A stretch of DNA of 14,203 bases from DAOTVS01 sp034436375 (GCA_034436375.1 DAOTVS010000202.1:1-14203); one strand, 5' to 3'. Positions 1-7,632 are shown, counted from the first letter of the stretch. Program-made: numbers and translations. The notes: generated by a model not told the origin, from the sequence alone.

Positions 1-74
1 GGCTGATCCAGCGCAAGTCTCTGAGATTCAAGTCTTCCAGATCACCTGCGTTCATCTGCAGTTTCCTTCGTCCT

Positions 75-101
75 CTCCGTGTTCTCCGCGTACTCCGCGT
101 G
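75..101. repeat. Three 9-bp tandem units upstream of the BtpA-family gene
   Basis: Three consecutive 9-base units are visible: ctccgtgtt, ctccgcgta and ctccgcgtg. They lie in the untranslated stretch before the BtpA-family gene, 14 bases upstream of its Shine-Dalgarno. From memory, this type of 'ctccgtg/ctccgcg' intergenic repeat is dispersed in many environmental bacterial genomes, including Chloroflexi, where it creates spurious reading frames. Positions 1-74 hold no recognisable gene. A TGA at 4-6 could be the end of an upstream gene, but too little sequence is present to tell. Confidence 0.6.
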
Positions 102-128
102 AGGCCCGTTTCGCAAGGAGGTTCTAGG

Positions 129-935
129 ATGAGTTGGCTCAAATCGCTCTTTGGCCGGGAAAAGCCGGTCATCGCCATGGCCCACGTGCCCGCGCTGCCG
201 GGCACGCCGCGCTATGATGCCCGGGCCGGGGTCGATGGCATGATCGAGAAGATGCGCCCCGATATCGAGCACCTGCTCGCGGGCGGGGTCGATGCGATCA
301 TGTTCTGCAATGAAGATGACCGCCCCTACGTCTTTCAGGCCGCCCCCGAGCAGATCGCGGCCATGGCGCGTGTGGTGACCGAGCTGCGCCCCCGGGGTGT
401 GCCCTTTGGCGTCGATTTCCTGTGGGACCCCACGGCCGCTCTCTGCATCGCCGCGGCCACAGGCGCTTCCTTTGTGCGCGAGGTGTTTACCGGCGTCTAT
501 GAGTCCGACATGGGCCTCTGGGCGCCCGATGCGGCGGCACTGCTGCGCCTGCGCCACAATCTGGGCGCCGATCACATCCGCCTCTTCTTCAACGTGGCGC
601 CCGAGTTCTGCTCGCCGCTGGGCACCCGCACCGTGGCGCAGCGGGCTAAGAGTGCCGTCGTTTCTTCCCTGGCCGATGGCATACTGGTCTCGGGCCCCAT
701 GGCGGGCACCGAGGCCGATTTCGGCGCCATCCAGGAGGCCAAGGCGGCCGTGGGCGATGACGTTCCGGTGCTGCTGAACACCGGCGCCAAGCCGGGCAAC
801 ATCGCTGAATACCTGCGCGTGGCCGACGGCGTCATCGTCGGCTCCAGCCTCAAGGTCGATGGCTATACCTGGAACCCGGTGGACCCCGCGCGCGTCAAGG
901 CCTTCATGGAGCGGGCCAACCAGGCACGAGGCTGA
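129..935 (+). CDS. BtpA/SgcQ-family TIM-barrel protein
   Basis: This 268-residue protein matches the BtpA family: a cytoplasmic single-domain (beta/alpha)8 protein first described for photosystem I biogenesis in cyanobacteria. In other bacteria and archaea (SgcQ) it is found in sugar-metabolism loci. Characteristic stretches are VIAMAHVPALPGTP (residues 14-27), GVDAIMFCNEDDRPY (53-67), a central FGVDFLWDP (93-101), ASFVREVFTGVYESDMG (113-129), and a C-terminal phosphate-site-like segment DGVIVGSSLKVDG (233-245). The start at 129 is chosen because AAGGAGG lies at 115-121, seven bases upstream; an in-frame ATG at 99 has no such site. The next gene on the same strand is an FGGY sugar kinase, which favours a sugar-phosphate catabolic role over photosynthesis. 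The exact substrate is unknown. Confidence 0.88.
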   Translation: MSWLKSLFGREKPVIAMAHVPALPGTPRYDARAGVDGMIEKMRPDIEHLLAGGVDAIMFCNEDDRPYVFQAAPEQIAAMARVVTELRPRGVPFGVDFLWDPTAALCIAAATGASFVREVFTGVYESDMGLWAPDAAALLRLRHNLGADHIRLFFNVAPEFCSPLGTRTVAQRAKSAVVSSLADGILVSGPMAGTEADFGAIQEAKAAVGDDVPVLLNTGAKPGNIAEYLRVADGVIVGSSLKVDGYTWNPVDPARVKAFMERANQARG

Positions 936-957
936 TGGGCTCCTGAAGCGGAATCAA

Positions 958-1042
958 CTAACCACGAAGACACAAAGGCACCAAGGACCACGAAGGACAA
1001 GAAGATAGAGAACGCTTGGTGTCTTCGTGTCTTTGTGGTTAG
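958..1042. repeat. Inverted dispersed repeat between the BtpA and kinase genes
   Basis: Arms 958-985 and 1015-1042 are reverse complements at 25 of 28 positions, around a 29-base loop that itself contains a further 'accacgaagga' unit. The arm core reads accacgaagacacaaag. This is recognised from memory as a widely dispersed intergenic repeat of environmental bacteria, usually seen as spurious reading frames. The RNA would form a long hairpin between the two sugar-locus genes, but no T-run follows, so it is not a standard terminator. Confidence 0.7.
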
Positions 1043-1097
1043 GGGATGTTCCATCTGCGGCGAGCATTTGGCATGAGCTACTTGTAAGGGGGCAGCC

Positions 1098-2630
1098 ATG
1101 GCGGATACCTACCTGCTGGGCATTGATATCGGCACCTATGAGAGCAAGGGCGTGCTGGTCGACCCCTCCGGCGAAGTGACGGCCAGCGCGGCGCTGGGGC
1201 ATGACCTGAGCATGCCGCGCCCAGGCTGGTTCGAGCACGACGCCGAGGCCGTCTGGTGGCGTGATTTCACCCTCCTCTGCCGCCGCTTGCTGGCGGAAAG
1301 TGGTGTGCCCCCTCAGCGCATCGCCGCCGTCGGCTGCAGCGCCATTGCGCCCTGCGTGCTGCCAGTCGATGCCGCGGGCACTCCCCTGCGCCCTGCTATC
1401 CTCTACGGCATCGACACCCGCGCCAGCGCAGAAGTCGCCGAGCTGGAGCAGGCCCTGGGGGCCGAGCGCATCCTGGCCCACAGCGCGGTGCGGCTCTCCG
1501 CGCAGGCGGCGGGGCCCAAGATCCTCTGGCTGCGCCGGCACGAGCCGGAGGTCTGGGCGCGCACGGCGACGATCCTCACCGGCAACGGCTACCTCGTCTT
1601 CAAGCTGACGGGCGAGCGCACGATCGACGTCTACACGGCCACCGCCTATGCCCCCCTCCTGGACCTCTCCACGGCAGCCTGGTCGCCGGCGATGGCGCAG
1701 CCGATCACCCCGCTCGAGCGCCTGCCCCGCCTGGCCTGGAGTAGTGAGATAGTCGGCCGGGTGACCGCGCAGGCCGCGCAAGAGACGGGTCTGGCCCTCG
1801 GCACACCGGTGGTGGCCGGTACGGCCGACGCGGCGGCCGAGGCGCTCAGTGCCGGGGTAAGCCGCTTTGGCGACCTGATGGTGATGTACGGCTCGACGAT
1901 CTTCTTCATCGAAAAGGCGGAGCGCCTTGTGCTGACGGACCAGCTGTGGGGCGCCCTCTTTCTGGAGCCAGGCGCCTTTGCCGTGGCGGCGGGCATGTCT
2001 ACCGGCGGCGCCCTGACCCGCTGGTTCAGGGATCAGTTGGCCCCCCAGGAGAGAGCCGCCGAAGCGGCTGGCGGCCCTCCGGCCTATGCCGCCCTGGCCG
2101 AACTGGCTGCCGGCTCTCCCCTGGGCGCTCACGGCCTGATTGCCCTACCCTACTTTGCCGGCGAGCGCACCCCCCTCAACGATCCCCTGGCGCGCGGGAT
2201 GTTTGCCGGCCTCACCCTCTCTCACACCCGCGCCGATCTCTACCGGGCGCTACTGGAGGGCGTGGGCTATGGCATTCGGCACAATATCGAGGCCATGGTG
2301 GGGGCCGGGGCGCCGCCGCAGCGGCTGCTGGCCGTAGGAGGCGGCACGCAGAACCCCCTCTGGCTGCAGATCGTGAGCGATATCACCGGCCTGGCGCAAT
2401 CCGTCCCGGCACGCCGGCAGGGCGCCTGCTATGGCGATGCCATCCTGGCGGCCATCGGCGCGGGGCTGCTCGACGGCACATCGCAGATCGGTGGCTGGGT
2501 GCGCCCCGAGCTCACCATCGAGCCGAATGCGCAGGCCCACGAGCGCTATGGGGAGTATTACGCCCTCTACCGCGAGCTGTACGAGTGCTCGGCGCCGGCC
2601 GTACACCGCCTGGCCCGGCTGGGACTCTAG
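1098..2630 (+). CDS. FGGY-family carbohydrate kinase (xylulokinase-like)
   Basis: This 510-residue protein has the usual FGGY kinase length and two-domain actin-like fold, and should phosphorylate a sugar or polyol with ATP in the cytoplasm. The first phosphate-binding motif is LGIDIGTYESKGVLVD (residues 7-22). The substrate-binding half includes ILTGNGYLVFKLTGE (159-173). The likely catalytic base is D243 in AGTADAAAEAL. The second phosphate loop is VMYGST (262-267). The C-terminal domain has FAGERTPLNDPLARG (353-367), YRALLEGVGYGIRHN (382-396) and the adenine site GGGTQNPLW (414-422). The start is supported by AAGGGGG at 1086-1092. It lies 162 bases after the BtpA-family gene on the same strand. 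The family assignment is firm, but the sugar cannot be read from sequence; xylulose or a related ketose is only a guess. Confidence 0.92.
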   Translation: MADTYLLGIDIGTYESKGVLVDPSGEVTASAALGHDLSMPRPGWFEHDAEAVWWRDFTLLCRRLLAESGVPPQRIAAVGCSAIAPCVLPVDAAGTPLRPAILYGIDTRASAEVAELEQALGAERILAHSAVRLSAQAAGPKILWLRRHEPEVWARTATILTGNGYLVFKLTGERTIDVYTATAYAPLLDLSTAAWSPAMAQPITPLERLPRLAWSSEIVGRVTAQAAQETGLALGTPVVAGTADAAAEALSAGVSRFGDLMVMYGSTIFFIEKAERLVLTDQLWGALFLEPGAFAVAAGMSTGGALTRWFRDQLAPQERAAEAAGGPPAYAALAELAAGSPLGAHGLIALPYFAGERTPLNDPLARGMFAGLTLSHTRADLYRALLEGVGYGIRHNIEAMVGAGAPPQRLLAVGGGTQNPLWLQIVSDITGLAQSVPARRQGACYGDAILAAIGAGLLDGTSQIGGWVRPELTIEPNAQAHERYGEYYALYRELYECSAPAVHRLARLGL

Positions 2631-2925
2631 CCTATCTGCTACCACTACAGCCGTACTTACCCATCGGGGCGCGGATCCCATCCGGGCATCGCGCTTCGCA
2701 CGCGACCGGAGTGGAGCCATTCGGGGGGATTTGGCGGGTCAGAGCCGGGCAGGCGCACAGCACCTTGGCCGGCTGTTACCGGGAGCCGGCTGGATCAAGT
2801 GCGGTTGCAGTACTACTCTGCTGGCCGACAGTCTCCCATAGGGGCATAGCCATAGCCTGGCATAGGAGATCCCCCGGCACGGCCCGAGGTGGCACGGCGA
2901 TGGCGGGATATGGTATAATCGGGTT
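2631..2925. other. Gap after the kinase gene: weak hairpin, CATAG cluster, promoter
   Basis: No convincing gene is seen in these 295 bases. Two structures are visible. A 7-bp inverted repeat (2768-2774 with 2784-2790, GCCGGCT/AGCCGGC) has a 9-base loop and no T-run. Four CATAG copies start at 2837, 2845, 2851 and 2861. The right end carries the promoter of the metallopeptidase gene. Confidence 0.55.
2914..2919 (+). promoter_or_regulatory. -10 box (TATAAT) of a leaderless metallopeptidase mRNA
   Basis: A perfect TATAAT ends seven bases before the ATG at 2926, so transcription would begin at or within a base or two of the start codon. No Shine-Dalgarno can fit in between, which suggests a leaderless transcript. 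The expected -35 position (2891-2896, GGCACG) is a poor match. Confidence 0.6.
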
Positions 2926-3294
2926 ATGCAACCTGAAACCTTTGAGCGCCTGGTCGTCGAGGCGCTGGATGCGCTGCCCGATGAGTTCCGCCAGCATCTC
3001 GATAACGTCGAAGTGGTGGTGGAGGATTGGCCCGATGCATACACCCTGCGCTTGGCCGGCATTCGCTCGCGCTGGGGCCTCTTGGGCTTCTATCACGGGG
3101 TGCCGCAGACCCATCGCACCACGAACTATGCCCTGGTGCCGCCAGACCGCATCAGCATCTACCGCTTCCCGATTCTGAACGTCTGTCAGACAGAGGCGGA
3201 GGTGCGCGACATGGTCGGGCGGGTGGTGCGCCACGAGATCGCCCACCATTTCGGCATCAGCGATGACCGCCTGCACGAGTTGGGCGCCTATTAG
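2926..3294 (+). CDS. Small zincin-like metallopeptidase (HExxH, PF06262 type)
   Basis: This 122-residue soluble protein fits the minimal bacterial zincin family formerly called DUF1025, whose members are about 110-140 residues. The C-terminal motif HEIAHHFGISD gives H103 and H107 as zinc ligands, E104 as catalytic base, and D113 as the likely third ligand in the HExxHxxGxxD pattern. Preceding family-like stretches are LGFYHGVP (53-60) and PDRISIYRFPIL (73-84). There is no signal peptide or membrane segment, so a cytoplasmic location is likely. Its physiological substrate is unknown in the family generally. The start at 2926 follows directly from the -10 box at 2914-2919, implying leaderless translation. 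It converges on the aminotransferase gene, with stops 43 bases apart. Confidence 0.9.
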   Translation: MQPETFERLVVEALDALPDEFRQHLDNVEVVVEDWPDAYTLRLAGIRSRWGLLGFYHGVPQTHRTTNYALVPPDRISIYRFPILNVCQTEAEVRDMVGRVVRHEIAHHFGISDDRLHELGAY

Positions 3295-3307
3295 ACGGAA
3301 CGAAAGA

Positions 3308-3328
3308 CCAAGTCTCCAGAGACTTTGG
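3308..3328. terminator. Hairpin between convergent genes (possible terminator)
   Basis: In the 43-base gap between the stops of the metallopeptidase and aminotransferase genes, AGTCT (3311-3315) and AGACT (3320-3324) form the core of a stem. It extends to CCA...TGG with one bulged T and a 4-base loop. There is no T-run on either strand, so a role in termination rests on position only. Confidence 0.35.
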
Positions 3329-3337
3329 CGGCCCACT

Positions 3338-4651
3338 TTATCTCCTGATCTCCCGCAGCGAGTCCTCCATGATATTGAGCGCCTCGTCAATATCCGCCTC
3401 CGTGTGCTGGATCGAAAAGCCGTGGTGCATGGGTGTGCGGTGGGCATAATCGTGCAGGTAGAGGCCCCGCTCGATGCAGCCGCGCAGGAATTGCAGCTCC
3501 CAGGCTCGGTTGGAGCGGGTCGCCTGCCGGTAGTTGGTCACCGGCTCGGTCACACCCAGGTAGAGCCCAAAGCGCGCGCCGATGCCCTGCACGATGCCGG
3601 GCACACCGGTTACCCGCAGGGCCTCGGTGATGCCGCTATACAGGCGGCCGGCCAGGCGGTTGATCCGGTCGTAAAGGCCGGGCTGGGCGAGCACCTGCTG
3701 GCAGGCGATGGCCGCCATCACCGTGGTCAATTGGCCGGTGTAGGTGCCGCTCATCACCGTGTGCCCCTGCGGGCTGAGCACCCCCATGATGTCGCTCCGG
3801 CCGCACACCGCGGCGATGTGTACGCCGCCCCCCAGCGCCTTGGCCAGCGTGCAGAGGTCCGGGGTGACGCCATAGTATTCCTGGGCGCCGCCGCGGGCCA
3901 TGCGAAAACCCGAAAGGACCTCATCAAAGATCAACACAATGCCCTTCTCGGAACAGATCCGGCGCACCTGGCGCAGGAACTCGGGGTCCGCGGGGACGCA
4001 GCCCTGGTTGTAGGAGATGGCCTCCATGATGACGGCGGCCAGCTCCTCGTGATGGGCCTCGATAGCCCGGCTAAAGGCGTCGATATCATTAAAGGGCACG
4101 ACGACAATCATCTCGGCCATTTCCGGGGGGATGCCCTCCGAGTCGGCAACCGGGGCAATGGTGCCGTCGGCCCACACCTCGCCCGGCTCGGCGCCGCAGT
4201 TGAACCACAGATAATCGTGCATGCCGTGAAAGTGGCCCTCGAATTTGAGAATCTTGGGCCGGCCGGTATAGCCGCGGGCGATGCGGATGGCCCCCATGGT
4301 CGACTCGGTGCCGCTGTTGGCCAGGCGGATCTTGTCGGCACAGGGCACAGCCTCCGAGATCATCCGCGCCAGGGTAGAGTGATACTCCGTCTCGGCGTTG
4401 CAGATGATGCCGACATCCAGCGCGCGCTCGATCGCCTCGCGGAGCGCCGGGTGGTCGTGGCCCAGGAACGTGGCGCCGCTGCCGGTAAAGAAATCGATAT
4501 ACTCCTTGCCGTCCACATCCCAAAAGCGCGCCCCCCGGCCGTGGGTCACGTACAGGGGCTGCCCCAGCAGGGGGTTGTAGCGGCCGCCGGCAATCGCCCC
4601 GCCGACCAGGTGCTCGCTCGCCAGTGCGAATAGATCGGAACCTCTGGACAT
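3338..4651 (-). CDS. Class III PLP aminotransferase (GSA-aminomutase-like)
   Basis: This 437-residue enzyme belongs to the class III (ornithine/GSA) aminotransferases, PLP-dependent cytoplasmic enzymes of fold type I. Visible motifs are the PLP phosphate-binding NSGTESTMGAIRIARG (residues 112-127), the ring-stacking region EGHFHG (138-143), the pyridine-nitrogen aspartate D243 in IFDEVLSGFR, and the Schiff-base lysine K271 in TLAKALGGG. The pattern near SGTEs...AIRIARG resembles glutamate-1-semialdehyde 2,1-aminomutase. However, the usual 'AGTLSGNP' region reads SGTYTGQ here, so it is probably a HemL-like paralogue with another amino donor or acceptor. The start is supported by AGGAGGAG on the minus strand (4663-4656), a few bases upstream. 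It is separated from the upstream amidohydrolase by a 484-base gap holding a palindromic element, so co-transcription is uncertain. The substrate is unknown. Confidence 0.88.
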   Translation of the reverse strand: MSRGSDLFALASEHLVGGAIAGGRYNPLLGQPLYVTHGRGARFWDVDGKEYIDFFTGSGATFLGHDHPALREAIERALDVGIICNAETEYHSTLARMISEAVPCADKIRLANSGTESTMGAIRIARGYTGRPKILKFEGHFHGMHDYLWFNCGAEPGEVWADGTIAPVADSEGIPPEMAEMIVVVPFNDIDAFSRAIEAHHEELAAVIMEAISYNQGCVPADPEFLRQVRRICSEKGIVLIFDEVLSGFRMARGGAQEYYGVTPDLCTLAKALGGGVHIAAVCGRSDIMGVLSPQGHTVMSGTYTGQLTTVMAAIACQQVLAQPGLYDRINRLAGRLYSGITEALRVTGVPGIVQGIGARFGLYLGVTEPVTNYRQATRSNRAWELQFLRGCIERGLYLHDYAHRTPMHHGFSIQHTEADIDEALNIMEDSLREIRR

Positions 4652-4732
4652 TTAGCTCCTCCTGCCCATGCAATCGCGTGACTCTCCGCGGCCTTGCCCT
4701 GATCGAGACATTCCTCGCCCCCTGCTTATGCC

Positions 4733-5128
4733 GTACACGGAGCGCCGGCTGCCAGCCCAATGGCGCCAACTTGCGATCAACACTCTGAAACGTGGCCGGC
4801 CCCGGGTTGGGCCTTGGCATCGCTGCAGAAACTCGCTAATGCCTCGCGGCCTGCACCCGAGTTGCTCTATGGCAGGCTACGGTCAATGTCGTAGTGGCAA
4901 GCTTTAGCTGCTCAAGGTGCGAGGTTGCGCCGTTTTTGGATAAGGCCGGCTGCCCGACGGAATACTCGCTATGCGCAGCTTGGGCGACTAAAGATCGCCA
5001 CTACGACATTGACCGTCGCTTGCCATAGTGTGAACTCTAACCCTATGTCGCCAACTCTCGCCGCGCGTTCGGGCTTAACGAAAATGGAAAGCTAGCGCTA
5101 TTGGGCTGGCAGCCGGCGCTCCGTGTAC
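4733..5128. repeat. Nested imperfect palindrome, 396 bp (MITE-like or large-hairpin element)
   Basis: This element fills most of the 484-base gap 4652-5135, in which no gene is supported. The outer arms 4733-4768 and 5093-5128 are reverse complements at 34 of 36 positions, beginning GTACACGGAGCGCC. The inner arms 4867-4916 and 4979-5028 match at 43 of 50 positions, with a perfect 20-base core (4879-4898 against 4997-5016). The segments between outer and inner arms are less similar, and the centre (about 4917-4978) would form the terminal loop. No target-site duplication is visible at the outer ends. The right end stops 7 bases from the amidohydrolase stop codon. It could be a non-autonomous transposable element, a decayed insertion, or a structured RNA. 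Confidence 0.75.
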
Positions 5129-5135
5129 ATCACCA

Positions 5136-6458
5136 CTAACGCGGCAATTCCCAGCCGCGCGGCGCGAAGGTTCCTGCCTCGGCGCCGGCCAACACGATCC
5201 GGCCCCCTTCGGCGACCAGCCTGCCATCGCGCCAGACCCGGTCTACCTGCCGCAGCGCACGTATGTCGCTGAGGGGGTCTCCGGCCACGAGGATCAGGTC
5301 GGCGCGCCGGCCCTTGCGGATGGCGCCGAGCTCGCCCTCGCGATGCAGGGCTTTGGCGGCCTCGCTGGTAGCCATAGAGATGGCTTCCAGCGGCGTGAAT
5401 CCGCCCCAGCGGACCATAATCTCGATCGCCCGCGCCAGCTCCTGGCAGCCCGGCCAGCAGCCGGTCCCCGGCCAGGGGCCAAAGGCAGCGTCGGTGCCCA
5501 GGCAAACCGTGACCCCCCGCTCGCGCATAAAGTGCAGGAAGCGCCAGCGCACCTGCAGCATGTCGAGCCACCACTGCTCCTCGGGCGTGGGCGGGGCGGC
5601 ATATTCATCGGGGAACAGGTAGGGGCGGGGGATGATGGCATGGTCGACGATCACGCCGTGCTCCACCATCTGCTGTACGGCGCCCTCGTCGGTGACCGTC
5701 CGGCGGTCCGGCCCGATCCACGAGCAGTGCTCGATGGTATCGACGCCGGCCTCGGCCGCCATGATGATGCTGTCGGTCGAGATGGCGTGCACGGCGACCG
5801 GCAGCCCCAGGCGATGGGCATCCTGAACCGCAGCCCGCAGCTCCTCGCGGCTGTACTGGGCGCGTGTGATATTGGTGCCGGGCGAGGTAGTGCCCCCGCT
5901 CAGGAGCAATTTGATCAGGTCCACCCCTTTGCTGGCCAGGGTACGCACGGCTTTGCGCACTTGGTCGACACTATCCACGCCCCAGTCGGTATAGGCGTGG
6001 CCGGCCGTGGTCGTGATGAAGCGGCCGCAAGCCAGGATGCGCGGCCCGGTAAACTGGCCTGCCTCGACCCGGTCGCGCAGCGCCAGCAGCGACAGGTCAT
6101 CGGCGCCGCAATCGCGGACGGTCGTGACCCCCGCGGCCAGAGCCATCTGCGCAAAGTGGCCTGCCCGCACCAGCCGGCCAAAAGCGTTGTTCAGTGAGCC
6201 GGTGTGCTCGCCCACCGCATGGACGGCGTACAGATCCTTGTCCCAGGCCAGGTGCACATGGGCATCGACGAGCCCGGGCAACAAGGTCATGCCCCGCGCA
6301 TCGACAACCGTGGCCCCCTCCGGAATGGCCACGCGCTCCCGCGGCCCGGCCTCTGCAACGCGCCCGTCGGACCCGACCAGTACCACGCTATCGGGTGTGG
6401 GGCGAGTGCTGAAGCCGTCGATGAGCTTCGCGCCGGCAATGGCAAGCTTGACAAACAT
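5136..6458 (-). CDS. Metal-dependent amidohydrolase (imidazolonepropionase/Xaa-Pro dipeptidase-like)
   Basis: This 440-residue protein is a complete member of the amidohydrolase superfamily (TIM barrel with a small beta-sandwich formed by both ends). Metal-binding and catalytic residues are all visible: H67 and H69 in VDAHVHL, the probable carboxylated lysine K183 in VDLIKLLLSGG, H224 in VAVHA, H244 in TIEHCS, and D323 in LGTDAAFGPWPG. The arrangement is like the subgroup of imidazolonepropionase-related and Xaa-Pro dipeptidase-type enzymes, which cleave C-N bonds in cyclic amides or dipeptides. There is no signal peptide, so it is likely cytoplasmic. The start has GGAAGGA shortly upstream on the minus strand. 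It begins 19 bases after the stop of the SpoIID-domain gene and probably shares its transcript. The real substrate cannot be inferred. Confidence 0.9.
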   Translation of the reverse strand: MFVKLAIAGAKLIDGFSTRPTPDSVVLVGSDGRVAEAGPRERVAIPEGATVVDARGMTLLPGLVDAHVHLAWDKDLYAVHAVGEHTGSLNNAFGRLVRAGHFAQMALAAGVTTVRDCGADDLSLLALRDRVEAGQFTGPRILACGRFITTTAGHAYTDWGVDSVDQVRKAVRTLASKGVDLIKLLLSGGTTSPGTNITRAQYSREELRAAVQDAHRLGLPVAVHAISTDSIIMAAEAGVDTIEHCSWIGPDRRTVTDEGAVQQMVEHGVIVDHAIIPRPYLFPDEYAAPPTPEEQWWLDMLQVRWRFLHFMRERGVTVCLGTDAAFGPWPGTGCWPGCQELARAIEIMVRWGGFTPLEAISMATSEAAKALHREGELGAIRKGRRADLILVAGDPLSDIRALRQVDRVWRDGRLVAEGGRIVLAGAEAGTFAPRGWELPR

Positions 6459-6477
6459 GAGTCCTTCCAGTGTTGCC

Positions 6478-7632
6478 CTACCTCTGCACTACAGGCAGGT
6501 AGACGCTTCGATCGTTGCCCGAATCCGTAGGGACGGTATCTCCGCTCAATGCCGAGATGCTGATGTCACTGTAAAAGTAGTGCAGGATATCCTGCCATGA
6601 CCATCCTTCCTCCGCCAGGGATTCCGAGTCCCACTGGCCCATGCAGCCCGGATACGACCCGGCCGGGCATTGGGATTGGTAGGCGCGGTAGCTGGCCATG
6701 AACAATCGCCCGCCGTTGGTCATGGCAAAATCCCACGTCGCATCCACGGCGGCGTTGGTGCTGGCATAGGCGACAGCCGGGTTGTAGACCTGGTCGCACG
6801 TGCTGTCATAGACATCCGCATCGGGCCACTTGCCGCCCAGCTGGATCCAGTACCAGGCGTACGTTTTCACGGCCATCGCGCCGGCCTCCAGCGATGCGCT
6901 GTCCCACACCGAGATCCACTCGTTCGGCAGGACATGTTTGACATAGTCCTTGAAATCCACGACCTGGACGGTGTATGGCGCTCCCGTATCACAGCTTGCC
7001 GAGCCAGTCACGCGCACACGGATGGTTGCTGGGGGCACGGTATCGGTGAGGATGGGGGCAACACCCATCGTATCAGGTGCTCCTTGAATGGCATAGTCCT
7101 TCAGGTTCTGCAGGGCCTGGGGAACGGGCATGTCGATCCGGACCGGTTTCGTCCCCATCTGGACGTCGACGATGAGCGTATCGGAAACGACGAGCGCGGC
7201 GTTGGTCAGCATCCACCCGGCGCACTGCGCACAAGAGACGGTCACCGTCACCGGGTACCTTGCGGCCGGCAGCGCGATCTGGCCGAACGTAAAGTGCCCG
7301 CTGCTGTCGGTGATTGCCGTGAGCGGTGAGCCGCTGATGTTGACAGTCGCGCCCGCAATCGGCAGGCCGTTCTGAGCATCGGTGACGTTGCCGATCAGGC
7401 CGCCCGTTGCCGTAGACTCGCCTGGCAGCTGCAGTTGTAGAGTGGAACTGAAGGGCCCTCGATATTCTGCCCGGGCAGTTTGCTCGGCCCCCCGATCATG
7501 GTCGCCGACGGTCAGGGCCTGCACGAGCGGAGGGGCGCCGGCAGGCAGCCCGGAACCGCTGATGAACAATGCCAGGGCAATGATGGACGACAGTAACAGG
7601 CATCTGGAATAATAACGCTTGCTGGGCATCAT
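6478..7632 (-). CDS. Secreted SpoIID-domain protein with a carboxypeptidase-regulatory-like domain
   Basis: The 384-residue protein starts with a classical signal peptide: basic MMPSKRYYSR, then a hydrophobic core at about residues 11-28. Residues about 78-160 resemble a carboxypeptidase regulatory-like beta-sandwich (GNVTDAQNGLPIAGATVNIS...TDSSGHFTFGQIALPAARYPVTVTVSC). Residues about 215-360 match the SpoIID/amidase-enhancer domain, a peptidoglycan lytic transglycosylase fold: FKDYVKHVLPNEW with likely catalytic E238, followed by LEAGAMAVKTYAWYWI. The sequence ends VYLPVVQR, a tail common, from memory, on exported Chloroflexi proteins. SpoIID domains are not limited to sporulating bacteria, so no sporulation is implied. 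ATG codons at 7632 and 7629 are both possible; neither has a clear Shine-Dalgarno, and translation may be coupled to the upstream gene 28 bases away. A cell-envelope role is likely. Confidence 0.88.
   Translation of the reverse strand: MMPSKRYYSRCLLLSSIIALALFISGSGLPAGAPPLVQALTVGDHDRGAEQTARAEYRGPFSSTLQLQLPGESTATGGLIGNVTDAQNGLPIAGATVNISGSPLTAITDSSGHFTFGQIALPAARYPVTVTVSCAQCAGWMLTNAALVVSDTLIVDVQMGTKPVRIDMPVPQALQNLKDYAIQGAPDTMGVAPILTDTVPPATIRVRVTGSASCDTGAPYTVQVVDFKDYVKHVLPNEWISVWDSASLEAGAMAVKTYAWYWIQLGGKWPDADVYDSTCDQVYNPAVAYASTNAAVDATWDFAMTNGGRLFMASYRAYQSQCPAGSYPGCMGQWDSESLAEEGWSWQDILHYFYSDISISALSGDTVPTDSGNDRSVYLPVVQR

Noticed and set aside
954..2132. Long minus frame opposite the FGGY kinase
   Set aside because: It is a shadow of the kinase. 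Its start region is the dispersed 'accacgaagacac' repeat, which typically yields spurious proteins.
1946..3178. Long + frame overlapping the kinase and metallopeptidase genes
   Set aside because: It is Arg/Gly-rich with no family likeness, and it overlaps two well-supported genes in other frames.
3263..4633. Long open frame on the + strand opposite the aminotransferase
   Set aside because: Its translation is low-complexity Gly/Ala/His/Val-rich shadow coding. The minus strand has a full class III aminotransferase with all PLP residues and a good Shine-Dalgarno.
4668..4907. Short + frame inside the palindromic element
   Set aside because: Part of its peptide (YTERRLPAQ) is repeated on the opposite strand only because the DNA arms are inverted repeats. 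There is no other coding evidence.
4733..5128. CRISPR array or tRNA in the repeat-rich gap
   Set aside because: Only two nested inverted pairs occur, not regularly spaced direct repeats, and no cloverleaf with a T-loop consensus was seen.
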